NCBI GenBank assembly: GCA_021832345.1
Contig: JAKBKY010000006.1
Location: 1 to 64,000, forward strand
DNA: 64,000 nucleotides
Reading direction: 5' to 3'
Source: a bacterium
Lineage (GTDB): Bacteria > Vulcanimicrobiota > Vulcanimicrobiia > Vulcanimicrobiales > Vulcanimicrobiaceae
Part shown: positions 17,525 through 25,010 of the stretch, piece after piece
Position numbering within the stretch: position 1 is the first letter of the stretch
Layout: each line of letters opens with the position of its first letter
Position numbers and translations under genes: made by a program
Notes under the pieces: model-generated
The model's database searches: none
What the model was told of the DNA's origin: nothing
Seen by the model: the letters and a program-made list of their open reading frames with translations, nothing else

Positions 17525-18450
17525 GCGGTTTCGACCGGCTCCACGGAGCGCAGAAAGAAGAGCCCGGCACCGACCATGATGAGCCCGATCAAGAGCGCGG
17601 GCAAGTAGGGAACGGCGACGACTTCCAACGCCGGGTACATGGTAACGGATCCGCGGAGGCGCACGCCGGCCAAGAGTATCGATCGGCCGCTGCGCACGGT
17701 ACCGATGCCGTTCGGAATTGGTCGATCGTTCTGATCGTCCACCGCGAAGAGAACGACCGGACCGCCGGCGGCATCCAACCCGCGCAAGGCAGCCGCCTGA
17801 TGTGGCCCAAAGAGCACGACGCGAACGATCCGGTGCAACGCGGGAACGGCGAAGGTATCGAAGGGCAGCGAAAGCCCCGCCACGCGCTGACGAAAGCGCA
17901 TGGTGAGAACCGGTGAGAGAAACGTGGTGCCGCTGGGCTGCGTCACCGTCAAGGGCGCACCGCTCGGATTGCGCGCTGCAACGACCACGACCCGGCGAGG
18001 AATCTGCCAGGCAAGTGCTTCCCCCGCGTAACCGGCTCGCCCAGGGCCAATCGCGACGTCACCGCCAAACCTGCGGTGCAGCGTCAGCACTACCGGTTGA
18101 GAGTTCCCAGCGTGAACGTTTCGCAAGCCAAAGGCAACGGTTCCACCAAGCTCCGGAACGGGAACGCGCGCACCCGGTACGGCGATGACGCGACGCGGTC
18201 CGGGGGCAAAGAGCCCGCTCTGGGCGAGCGCAAGCGCAAGAATGAACGCTCCAGCAACCAGCAATCGCAACGTCAGGACACGCTGCGGGAGACGCCGTGC
18301 CAGACGCCGGGCACCCACGACGACACCTATCGCCAGTGCCACGGCTAAAGCATTAAACCAGCCGACTTGATACAGCGGTCGACCGGGCAAGATGTACTCC
18401 GCGACGGCGGCCGCTGCGAGCACCAGATCGAGAGCGATGATCCACTTCAT
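17521..18450 (-). CDS. Membrane protein with three N-terminal and one C-terminal helices, unknown function
   Basis: The 309-residue product has hydrophobic helices at about 3-20, 31-47 and 63-83, a long extracytoplasmic region of ~185 residues with beta-rich phrases (GTVAFGLRNVHAGNSQPVV; ITMYPALEVV-like end), and a last helix (LPALLIGLIMVGAGLFFLR). The layout, and the neighbouring thioredoxin-like lipoprotein gene that overlaps its start by ATGA, recall ResB-type cytochrome c maturation partners. The sequence itself does not establish that. No heme-ligand His pattern is clear. I would call it a conserved-looking membrane protein of unknown role, probably co-expressed with the thioredoxin-like gene. 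Confidence 0.55.
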   Translation of the reverse strand: MKWIIALDLVLAAAAVAEYILPGRPLYQVGWFNALAVALAIGVVVGARRLARRLPQRVLTLRLLVAGAFILALALAQSGLFAPGPRRVIAVPGARVPVPELGGTVAFGLRNVHAGNSQPVVLTLHRRFGGDVAIGPGRAGYAGEALAWQIPRRVVVVAARNPSGAPLTVTQPSGTTFLSPVLTMRFRQRVAGLSLPFDTFAVPALHRIVRVVLFGPHQAAALRGLDAAGGPVVLFAVDDQNDRPIPNGIGTVRSGRSILLAGVRLRGSVTMYPALEVVAVPYLPALLIGLIMVGAGLFFLRSVEPVETA

Positions 18451-18980
18451 CGGACAGCCAGGACCGGATCGACGGCCGCGCGCATCTGCGAGTAGGTCAA
18501 CGCCCCATCGAAGGCCCGAACGACCCTGCCGCTACGATCGACGATCAGGGTCGTCGGCAACCCGAGCGCCCCCACCGCACGACCATAGCGCTGGCGTTGA
18601 TCGAGCAAAACCGGGTAGGTCACATCCAACGATCGCGCAAATTCGGCGACGCGTTTGGTGCCCTCGCCCTGGTCTACGCCGAGCACGACCAGACCGCGCG
18701 CGCGATCGACAAGCCAGAGCCGCTCCAAATCGGGCATCTCTGCCCGACACGGCGGACACCATGTCGCCCACAGGTTTAGGACGACCACCCGGCCGCGATA
18801 CGCTCGCAGAGAGCGCCTGGCTCCGTGCGTCGTCATCAACGCATAGCTCGGCGCCATTCGCCCCACCATTCCGGAGGGACCGGCTTGGGTGCTGGGGGCG
18901 CTGCACCCCGCCAACAGAGCGAGAAGCACCAGCAGGAGAGCGGAACGCATACGAGTCACACTGTGTAGCATACTTGGCAT
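18447..18980 (-). CDS. TlpA/ResA-type thioredoxin-like lipoprotein
   Basis: A lipoprotein signal with lipobox LLAGC precedes a TlpA/ResA-like thioredoxin domain. The redox motif is WCPPC in VVLNLWATWCPPCRAEMP, and the cis-Pro loop is LGLPTTLIVDRSGRV. Such proteins reduce disulfides on the outer side of the membrane, often for cytochrome c maturation. The start at 18980 gives 177 residues; the ATG at 18950, directly before the signal sequence, is equally plausible and neither has a clear ribosome site. It overlaps the membrane protein gene downstream (ATGA). A di-heme peroxidase at 57164-58288 shows that c-type cytochromes are made. Confidence 0.88.
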   Translation of the reverse strand: MPSMLHSVTRMRSALLLVLLALLAGCSAPSTQAGPSGMVGRMAPSYALMTTHGARRSLRAYRGRVVVLNLWATWCPPCRAEMPDLERLWLVDRARGLVVLGVDQGEGTKRVAEFARSLDVTYPVLLDQRQRYGRAVGALGLPTTLIVDRSGRVVRAFDGALTYSQMRAAVDPVLAVR

Positions 18981-19021
18981 CTAGCGGTCTCCCATGCGAT
19001 CTTCGTCAACCTCGCCCTCAA

Positions 19022-19033
19022 GGACGATCGTCC
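19022..19033. promoter_or_regulatory. Perfect 12-bp palindrome between divergent genes
   Basis: GGACGATCGTCC is an uninterrupted palindrome in the 159-base region between the thioredoxin-like gene and folD, which are transcribed away from each other. A second hairpin, CGCTGCG (19064-19070) with CGCAGCG (19084-19090), follows. A dimeric regulator site is possible but no regulator can be named. Confidence 0.3.
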
Positions 19034-19139
19034 CCGGTGCCGGTATCCCCGCCACAAGCGGCACGCTGCGTGTACATGCGGAGCGCAGCGGTGAACGCAT
19101 TCCAGGGGAGCCCCTTTCCTCAGACGAATCGCCGACCTC

Positions 19140-20003
19140 GTGCCCGCACGAATTCTCGATGGACGCGCGCTTGCGAGCGACTTACGCCACGACCTTCTTG
19201 CGCGTGCCACCGCGCTGCGCAGCGTCGGGGTGCGACCGCGCTTAGCCATCCTCTTCGTCGGTCACAACGACTCCAGTTTCGCCTACGTACGAAATCTGAC
19301 CAAGACGGCCGACCGCGTCGGCATCGATGTCTTCGTTGACGACGTTCCCGACGACGCGACTGCCGAGATGGTTCGCGCACGCCTTGAGCGCCTCGGAGAG
19401 GACCCGGCAGTCCACGGAGTCCTCCTGCAACAACCACTTCCCGCTCACCTCTCTATACGCGAGATCGCAGAATCGATCCCCGTCCATAAGGATGTCGATG
19501 GAGCGCATCCCGTCAACCAGGGGCACCTTGCGTTTGGTTCCGGAACGCGATTCGTGCCGGCGACCCCGGCAGCCGTCATGTTGCTCCTCGAGCGCAGCCC
19601 CGCCTGGCCGTTGCGAGGCCGTACGGTGGCGGTGGTCGGCCGATCGATCGTCGTCGGCGCACCCGTCGCGATGCTCCTCATGGCCCAGGATGCCAGCGTC
19701 ACCGTCCTCCATAAGGAGTCACGCAGCCTACAACCATACGTCTCCATGGCCGAAGTGGTCGTCGTTGCAACGGGAGTCCCGGGATTGCTTCGCGGGGTCG
19801 ACTTTATGCCCGGCGCAACCGTGATCGACGTCGGCACGACCATCGTCGACGGCGTGCTGCGCGGCGACGTCGACTTCGATTCGGCCTTGGAGGTCGTCGC
19901 GGCGATCACGCCCGTACCCGGCGGCGTCGGACCCGTGACCAACGTCGCGTTACTGCGCAACGTTATTGAGTCGGCCGAACACCGATTCGAGCTTACGCCA
20001 TGA
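19140..20003 (+). CDS. folD: FolD-like methylene-tetrahydrofolate dehydrogenase (cyclohydrolase Lys replaced)
   Basis: FolD interconverts 5,10-methylene-, methenyl- and 10-formyl-tetrahydrofolate in one-carbon metabolism. The 287-residue product has normal length and family blocks: GVLLQQPLPAHL, PVHKDVDGAHPVNQG, the Rossmann motif VVGRSIVVGAPVA, and PVPGGVGPVTNVALLRN. The segment that normally reads Y-x-x-x-K-x-K and carries the general catalytic lysine (Lys56 of E. coli FolD) reads YVRNLTKTADRVGI here, so the key position (residue 53) is Leu. Lys55 remains. The dehydrogenase half should work; cyclohydrolase activity is doubtful. GTG start, no strong ribosome site. Confidence 0.88.
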   Translation: MPARILDGRALASDLRHDLLARATALRSVGVRPRLAILFVGHNDSSFAYVRNLTKTADRVGIDVFVDDVPDDATAEMVRARLERLGEDPAVHGVLLQQPLPAHLSIREIAESIPVHKDVDGAHPVNQGHLAFGSGTRFVPATPAAVMLLLERSPAWPLRGRTVAVVGRSIVVGAPVAMLLMAQDASVTVLHKESRSLQPYVSMAEVVVVATGVPGLLRGVDFMPGATVIDVGTTIVDGVLRGDVDFDSALEVVAAITPVPGGVGPVTNVALLRNVIESAEHRFELTP

Positions 20004-20046
20004 CGCCCGGCAGGTTGCCCCGACCCTGCCGCCAACACCACCGGCG

Positions 20047-20676
20047 ATGGACGATGTGCTCGCATATCTGGACGCCGAGCATCCGGAGCCGCATCCCTTA
20101 ATACTGGAACTCGAACAGCATGGTCGCAAGGACGGCGTCTCCAACGTCGCGCGAGCCACCGCTCGTCTTCTTGCTACCCTCGTGGTATGTATGCAAGCGA
20201 ATCGCATTCTTGAGATCGGTACCGCCTACGGTTATGCCACGCTCTGGATGACGCTCGCCCAACCACCGGCGGGGAAGATATGGACCATCGATCCCGACAT
20301 CGAGCGTACGACCGTCGCACTCTCGTACTTCCAACGTGCCGGCGAAGCCGACGATATCGTCATATCGAACCAGTCGGCGCTTGAACTGCTCCCCATGTTC
20401 CCGCATCGCAACCTCGACATCGTCTTTATCGACGCGGCAAAAACCGAGTACCGCGCCTATCTGGATCTCGTTCTGCCGATGCTCAAGCGCTCGGGCGTCA
20501 TTGTCGTCGACAACTGTCTGTTGGGCGGTCGCGTCGCCCAAGCACCACGCAAGGACGATCCGCCCGAGGTCGTCGCCATGCGCGATTTTAACTCCTATTT
20601 CTTGCAGCATCCGGACCTCGACTCGACGATCCTACCCGTCGGTGACGGGACCGGCATCGGTGCGCGAGTTCGGTGA
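20047..20676 (+). CDS. SAM-dependent O-methyltransferase (class I, caffeoyl-CoA OMT-like)
   Basis: About 209 residues match the O-methyltransferase family that includes catechol and caffeoyl-CoA methyltransferases. The SAM site is ILEIGTAYGYATLWM, the acidic loop IWTIDPDIER, and the metal/substrate region DIVFIDAAKTEYRAYLDL followed by GVIVVDNCLLGGRV. The substrate is unknown. ATG 20047 is preferred because it begins just before the usual N-terminal helix; a TTG at 19966 would overlap folD by 38 bases. Its stop overlaps the flavin reductase start (GTGA), so the two are translated together. Confidence 0.85.
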   Translation: MDDVLAYLDAEHPEPHPLILELEQHGRKDGVSNVARATARLLATLVVCMQANRILEIGTAYGYATLWMTLAQPPAGKIWTIDPDIERTTVALSYFQRAGEADDIVISNQSALELLPMFPHRNLDIVFIDAAKTEYRAYLDLVLPMLKRSGVIVVDNCLLGGRVAQAPRKDDPPEVVAMRDFNSYFLQHPDLDSTILPVGDGTGIGARVR

Positions 20677-21161
20677 GTCAGGTCGACCCGGCGAGCTTTA
20701 CGCGTGCCATGCGTCGCTTCCCAACCGGTGTCGCCGTTGTTACCAGCCGCAAAGACGGCCGGCCGCGAGGCATGACGCTCAATTCGTTCACGAGCGTTGC
20801 CGCCCAGCCTCCGATGGTCTTGATCTGCGTCAACCGCGAAGCCCGCAGCTATCTCTACATCGCAACCTCGGCGGCTTTCTGCGTGAATCTGCTCGCGGTA
20901 GAACAACGCGACCTGGCGGAGCACTTCTCCGGTCGCGTCCGCGATCGACAGTTCGAACACATTCCTTATGTTACGGCTGCTACCGGCGCGCCGGTTCTAC
21001 CTGGCGCGCTTGCCTTCTTCGACTGCACGGTTATCGACGAACGCATCGTCGCATCCCATTCGATCTTCGTAGGACAGGTTGCCGCATGTGACACCCGCGA
21101 TGGGACGCCGCTGGGATATCTGAACGGTGCCGCACGTGACTTTGGAGTCACGGTAGAGTAG
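20673..21161 (+). CDS. Flavin reductase-like FMN-binding split-barrel protein
   Basis: This 162-residue protein has the flavin reductase-like fold: FTRAMRRFPTGVAVVTSR at the N-terminus, GMTLNSFTSVAAQPPMVLIC forming the FMN pocket, and FCVNLLAVEQRDLAEHFSG. Such proteins supply reduced flavin to two-component monooxygenases or act as stand-alone reductases. It starts with GTG overlapping the methyltransferase stop and is followed 2 bases later by the metallo-hydrolase gene. No monooxygenase is adjacent, so its partner is unknown. Confidence 0.87.
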   Translation: MSQVDPASFTRAMRRFPTGVAVVTSRKDGRPRGMTLNSFTSVAAQPPMVLICVNREARSYLYIATSAAFCVNLLAVEQRDLAEHFSGRVRDRQFEHIPYVTAATGAPVLPGALAFFDCTVIDERIVASHSIFVGQVAACDTRDGTPLGYLNGAARDFGVTVE

Positions 21162-21163
21162 CC

Positions 21164-21823
21164 ATGGGAATCACGATGGAAACCTTTGCCGTCGGAGCGC
21201 TGGGATGCAACTGCACGATCGTTGCAGACGCTGAGAGCGGCGATGCGCTCGTGGTGGACGGCGGCGACGGCGTGGATGAGGTTCTAGGACGACTCCAGCG
21301 GCACGGCAGGCGAGCTCGCTACTTACTTCACACCCATGCGCACATCGACCACATCGCGTGGGTCGGAAGGCTACGCGATCACACCGGCGCCGCAGCCCTG
21401 CTTCATCCCGCAGACCTGCCGCTCTATCGCGCAATGGCGCTCCAAGCACAGTGGATCGGCTTGACGGATGCACCGACGGTGGTTGCCCTCGACGGCGACC
21501 TTGAGGATGCACAAGAGCTACGCCTAGGCGATGCCCACGTCACCGTCCTCCACACCCCGGGGCATACGCCGGGCAGCGTCTGCTTCGCCGTAGCGAATGA
21601 GGGTAGCCGGGCGACCCTCCTCACGGGCGATACGCTCTTTGCGGGATCGATCGGCCGCTGGGATATGGGCGGCACCTCGATGGAAGAGATCGTCGCCTCG
21701 ATCCGCAGGCAGCTCCTGGTCTATCCGGACGCGACGCCGGTGATTCCAGGGCACGGACCGATGAGTACGATCGGCACCGAGCGCCACAGCAACCCGTATC
21801 TGCTCCCGGTCAGTGCAGTTTGA
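21164..21823 (+). CDS. Metallo-beta-lactamase-fold hydrolase (glyoxalase II-like)
   Basis: A 219-residue single-domain MBL-fold hydrolase. The metal motif HTHAHIDHIAWV (HxHxDH) is intact, followed by the third His in VLHTPGHTPGSVCF, the bridging Asp in LLTGDTLFAGSIGR and the last His in VIPGHGPMSTIG. This is the pattern of the glyoxalase II/YcbL group, which hydrolyses thioesters such as S-lactoylglutathione analogues. A second ATG 12 bases in is an alternative start. It converges with the NifU-like gene, the two overlapping by 14 bases. Confidence 0.88.
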   Translation: MGITMETFAVGALGCNCTIVADAESGDALVVDGGDGVDEVLGRLQRHGRRARYLLHTHAHIDHIAWVGRLRDHTGAAALLHPADLPLYRAMALQAQWIGLTDAPTVVALDGDLEDAQELRLGDAHVTVLHTPGHTPGSVCFAVANEGSRATLLTGDTLFAGSIGRWDMGGTSMEEIVASIRRQLLVYPDATPVIPGHGPMSTIGTERHSNPYLLPVSAV

Positions 21824-22298
21824 TCAGCAGTTTGCCGCCTCGATCGGTCTGGGCAGCAGGCACAACGGTGGGCGGCTCGCGATGCACTCCGGCCGGCGCC
21901 ATGGCGGCATAGTCGGGGACGGCACCGCTCGCCACCTTGGTCCGATAGTCCTCGATGGCTATGCGTAAGGCCTCAAGCGCTCGCTGCGGATAGTCGCGCT
22001 TCTTCTCGGGATAGCCGCCCAGCGCAGCGTCAATCTCCGACTCGTTCAGAGCGGCCGCTTCATCCACGGTGCGCCCACGCGCCAGGTCGACGACGAGGCT
22101 ACAGGTCGCGGTCCCGAAGCCACAGCCGGTCGTAAAGTACGAAATGTCCTCGATCACCGCGCCGGGACCGACTTTGAGAAAGAAACTGTACATATCGCCG
22201 CACGAATCGCTAAAATACTCGCCGCTGGCCGTTGCGTCCGGCATCGTGCGGAAACCGGTGCGCTCTTCGACTAACCGCGTAAACTTCTGGAAGTCCAT
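21810..22298 (-). CDS. NifU/IscU N-terminal-like Fe-S scaffold protein lacking the third cysteine
   Basis: The 162-residue protein resembles the IscU/NifU N-terminal scaffold on which Fe-S clusters are built. The first ligand motif is SDSCGDMYSF (Cys with the conserved Asp) and the second TTGCGFGTATCSLVVD. The third ligand, normally a Cys before the helix A-E-A-L, is absent: the segment reads KKRDYPQRALEALRIAIEDY. There is an extra Cys in TATCS that could compensate. A C-terminal tail of ~35 residues is Pro/Ala-rich. It lies next to the SufR-like gene on the same strand and divergent from the suf operon, so a modified scaffold or carrier role is likely. Confidence 0.7.
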   Translation of the reverse strand: MDFQKFTRLVEERTGFRTMPDATASGEYFSDSCGDMYSFFLKVGPGAVIEDISYFTTGCGFGTATCSLVVDLARGRTVDEAAALNESEIDAALGGYPEKKRDYPQRALEALRIAIEDYRTKVASGAVPDYAAMAPAGVHREPPTVVPAAQTDRGGKLLIKLH

Positions 22299-22320
22299 CG
22301 GTTACCTTCTCTCGTCATCC

Positions 22321-22962
22321 TCAGATGTTCGGATGGCGAAACTCAAAGCGACACTCACGCCCGCCCTGCGCCAGCGACTCCGTCTGTTCGTGCGTGCCCT
22401 CAAACGTCTCGTCGAAGACTCGGTGAATGACGCCGCAGACTTCGGGATTCTCCTTGGCGACGCTCAGGTACGGACAGTTATGTTCGTGAACGGCAAACCC
22501 GCCGTCGATAAGACTATAATCTGCCATGACGCCGCCCTGGCGCAAGACTCGGGTGAGCTGTTCAACCTGTCCCTCGGGCTGTGTCGCAGTCATGTGTCGC
22601 TGGGTCTTCTCAATCGCCCGTCGTGAAATGCCGTCAAAGATCGCCTCGACACCGTCGTCGCCATGCTGTTCGCGGACCTCGCGCAGGACCGCCGCGAGCA
22701 TCCGGTCGTAGTTCTGCGGGAAGAGTTTCTCGGCGTCAGGGCAGAGGGAGAACTCCAAGGTCGGCTTGGTCGGACCGCGGCGCACGGAGCGTTCGGCGAC
22801 CAAACCATCGCGTTCCAGCATGACTAGCTGCTGGCGCACGGCGTTGGGCGAGAGCCCGAAGGCCTCGGCCAAATCAGTGGCGGAGGCCGACCCGCGAACG
22901 CGAAGCTCCGCCACGATCCGTCCTCGGGTGGTCTGGAAAAACCGTTCGCTGGTGCTACTCAT
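22321..22962 (-). CDS. sufR: SufR-like Fe-S-sensing winged-helix repressor
   Basis: SufR-type regulators bind a Fe-S cluster and control suf operons. The N-terminus is a winged helix (RGRIVAELRVRGSASATDL, LSPNAVRQQLVMLERDGLV). The C-terminal domain has the cysteine cluster expected for the cluster site: Cys in HEHNCPYLS, Cys 12 residues later in PEVCGVIHRV, and a last Cys in GGRECRFEF. ATG 22962 is preferred over GTG 22980. It is divergent from sufC, and the shared intergenic region holds a likely promoter plus inverted repeat, fitting autoregulation and control of the suf operon. Activity of the cluster site is inferred from family knowledge. Confidence 0.85.
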   Translation of the reverse strand: MSSTSERFFQTTRGRIVAELRVRGSASATDLAEAFGLSPNAVRQQLVMLERDGLVAERSVRRGPTKPTLEFSLCPDAEKLFPQNYDRMLAAVLREVREQHGDDGVEAIFDGISRRAIEKTQRHMTATQPEGQVEQLTRVLRQGGVMADYSLIDGGFAVHEHNCPYLSVAKENPEVCGVIHRVFDETFEGTHEQTESLAQGGRECRFEFRHPNI

Positions 22963-22989
22963 CCGAGCCGATCCTACCACGCATCGCCC

Positions 22990-23038
22990 AGGATAGTAAA
23001 GTTTATCCTTGACTTTCTCCTGAGCGAGCGGGTACGAT
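22990..23038 (+). promoter_or_regulatory. Putative suf promoter with overlapping operator-like inverted repeat
   Basis: TTGACT (23009-23014) and TACGAT (23033-23038) are separated by 18 bases and resemble -35 and -10 boxes, 54 bases before sufC. Directly upstream and touching the -35 is AGGATA (22990-22995), 8 bases, TATCCT (23004-23009), an inverted repeat where a SufR-like dimer could block polymerase. This differs from published cyanobacterial SufR sites, so the operator is a proposal. Confidence 0.45.
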
Positions 23039-23091
23039 AAACAAGGAAACTAAGGAATCCACGCGCTGCCGATCACCACGAGGAGTCGATC

Positions 23092-23862
23092 GTGTCCCAC
23101 TCCGCCCTTATCGTAGCCGACCTCTACGCCGAGGTTGAAGGTAAACGCATTCTCAAGGGGATCGATCTGCGCGTCGAACCGGGCAAGGTCAGCGCCCTCA
23201 TGGGCCCCAACGGAAGCGGGAAGTCCACCCTCGCGTACACGCTGGCCGGCCATCCGAAGTACATCGTCGAGAGCGGCACCGCGACCCTCGACGGCATCGA
23301 CTTGCTTGCGCTCTCGCCCGATAAGCGAGCCCGGCTCGGCCTCTATCTCTCCTTTCAGTACCCGGCAGCGATACCGGGAGTCAAAGTCGCAAATTTTATC
23401 TATGCGGCGCGCCAAGCATTGCGTCCGGGCGACCTCCCACCCGCAAAGTTCCGGGCACTGCTCATGGACCGGCTCCAGGTCTTGGATATGGACCCGAGTT
23501 TGCTTGGACGCTACGTTAACGACGGCTTCTCCGGCGGCGAAAAGAAACGTCTTGAGGTGCTGCAACTGGCGATGCTGGCACCCAAATACGCGATTCTCGA
23601 CGAGACGGACTCGGGTCTCGACGTCGATGCGCTGCGGGCCGTCGGCGACTCCATCACGGCGTTGCGAGCCGACGACGAGGGGCGGCAGACCGGATTCCTC
23701 ATCATCACGCACTATCCGCGCATCCTGGAACACATCCGCCCCGACGTGGTCCACATCATGCTCGACGGTCGTATCGTTAAGACCGGCGGCGCGGATCTAG
23801 CCGATCGCATCGAGCGCGAGGGCTACGATACCATTCGCGAAGAGACCACTTCGGTTGCCTAG
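23092..23862 (+). CDS. sufC: SufC, Fe-S cluster assembly ATPase
   Basis: SufC is the ABC-type ATPase of the SufBCD complex that builds Fe-S clusters. The 256-residue product has Walker A GPNGSGKST, the SufC-specific signature region FSGGEKKRLEVLQLAML, and Walker B YAILDETDSGLDVDALR. GTG start with GAGGAG about 7 bases upstream. It is the first gene of the suf operon here, overlapping sufD by 8 bases, and is placed directly behind the SufR-type control region. Confidence 0.95.
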   Translation: MSHSALIVADLYAEVEGKRILKGIDLRVEPGKVSALMGPNGSGKSTLAYTLAGHPKYIVESGTATLDGIDLLALSPDKRARLGLYLSFQYPAAIPGVKVANFIYAARQALRPGDLPPAKFRALLMDRLQVLDMDPSLLGRYVNDGFSGGEKKRLEVLQLAMLAPKYAILDETDSGLDVDALRAVGDSITALRADDEGRQTGFLIITHYPRILEHIRPDVVHIMLDGRIVKTGGADLADRIEREGYDTIREETTSVA

Positions 23863-25009
23863 CACACTGGCGTCCGTCGCGGACTCAATGCTTTCGGAGA
23901 CTGCTCGCACGAACGCGCTCGCCGAATTTCGCCGTGCTCCAGGAGAACACGAGCGCCCCGGCCGCTATTGGAAGATCGATCTCGATGGCCTTGAGATTCC
24001 CTTCGAAGCGCTCGTGCAGGGATCAGTGGAGATATCGTTCTCAGGGGAACTTCCCGACGGTGTCATTGCCTGCGATCTCGCGACGGCAGAACGCGAACAC
24101 GGAGAGTTACTGCGTCAAGTCTTCGGCTGCACCGAAGCTGCGAGCCGGAAGTTCGGCACACTTGCCCGCGCCTACCTGACCGGTGGCGCCTTTATCTACA
24201 TCCCAGACGGCGTCGAGCTTCCTCATCTGACCGTGACGCACAGGCTAGTTGGCCACGCCGGAGTCGCCTCCACAAGCGTCCTAGCCGGCAACGGAGCGCG
24301 TGGCACGATCGTCGAGCGCATCGAGGCCCCTGCCGGCGCGTTCGTCTGCCAAACGTCAGAGATCGTGACGGGCGAACGAGCAGAGATCACATCGGCCGCA
24401 ATCCAGCAGCTTCCTCTCGACGCTCGCATCCTCGCATCCCGCGGAGCACGCCCCGGTCGTTCGTCGCGCATCGCGTTCGCTCTGGCGGACCTCGGCGCGA
24501 GCTTGGCCGCAGGTTCGCTGGACGTAACCATCGCGCAACCTGGGGTCGAGAGTCGAGTGAGTGCGCTCTTCTTTCCGACGAGCACACAGCATGTCGATCT
24601 GGTCACCAGAGTCCACCATGATGTCGGCGATGCCGTCTCTCGTACCCTCGTGAAGGGTGCGGCGGCGGGCGCCGGACAGGCGCGCTATGTGGGGAGTATC
24701 CGCATCGCGGCCCACGCTCAGCGTTCGGACGCAAGCCTACGCGATGATACGCTCCTGCTCTCGGAGCACGCCCATATCGACTCGATCCCTGCGCTTGAGA
24801 TCGCGGCCAACGACGTCAAGGCGTACCACGGCGCAACCGTCGGCGCTATCGATGAAGACGAGCGGTTCTACATCGAAACGCGCGGAATCTCACGCACGCA
24901 GGCCGAGCGCATGATTGCGCTTGGTTTCTTTGAGTCCGTCGTCGACTGCTTCCCGACGGAGACGCTGCGCGAGCAACTGCGTGAAGCCCTCGCGGCGAAG
25001 ATAGGATAG
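23855..25009 (+). CDS. sufD: SufD-like component of the SufBCD Fe-S assembly complex
   Basis: The 384-residue product has the SufB/SufD right-handed beta-helix core. Landmarks are GGAFIYIPDGVELPHLTVTH, TIVERIEAPAGAF, GAGQARYVGSIRIAAHAQRS, and the C-terminal ETRGISRTQAERMIALGFF. Its length and the C-terminal half fit SufD better than SufB (usually ~470). No sufB gene is in the window. TTG 23855 overlaps sufC; ATG 23888 is an alternative. If no SufB exists elsewhere, this protein might have to serve both roles. Confidence 0.88.
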   Translation: MPSTLASVADSMLSETARTNALAEFRRAPGEHERPGRYWKIDLDGLEIPFEALVQGSVEISFSGELPDGVIACDLATAEREHGELLRQVFGCTEAASRKFGTLARAYLTGGAFIYIPDGVELPHLTVTHRLVGHAGVASTSVLAGNGARGTIVERIEAPAGAFVCQTSEIVTGERAEITSAAIQQLPLDARILASRGARPGRSSRIAFALADLGASLAAGSLDVTIAQPGVESRVSALFFPTSTQHVDLVTRVHHDVGDAVSRTLVKGAAAGAGQARYVGSIRIAAHAQRSDASLRDDTLLLSEHAHIDSIPALEIAANDVKAYHGATVGAIDEDERFYIETRGISRTQAERMIALGFFESVVDCFPTETLREQLREALAAKIG

Positions 25010-25010
25010 G

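Noticed and set aside
21164-21823. Antibiotic-inactivating metallo-beta-lactamase
   Set aside because: The motif spacing is that of glyoxalase II-type hydrolases, there is no signal peptide and no resistance context.
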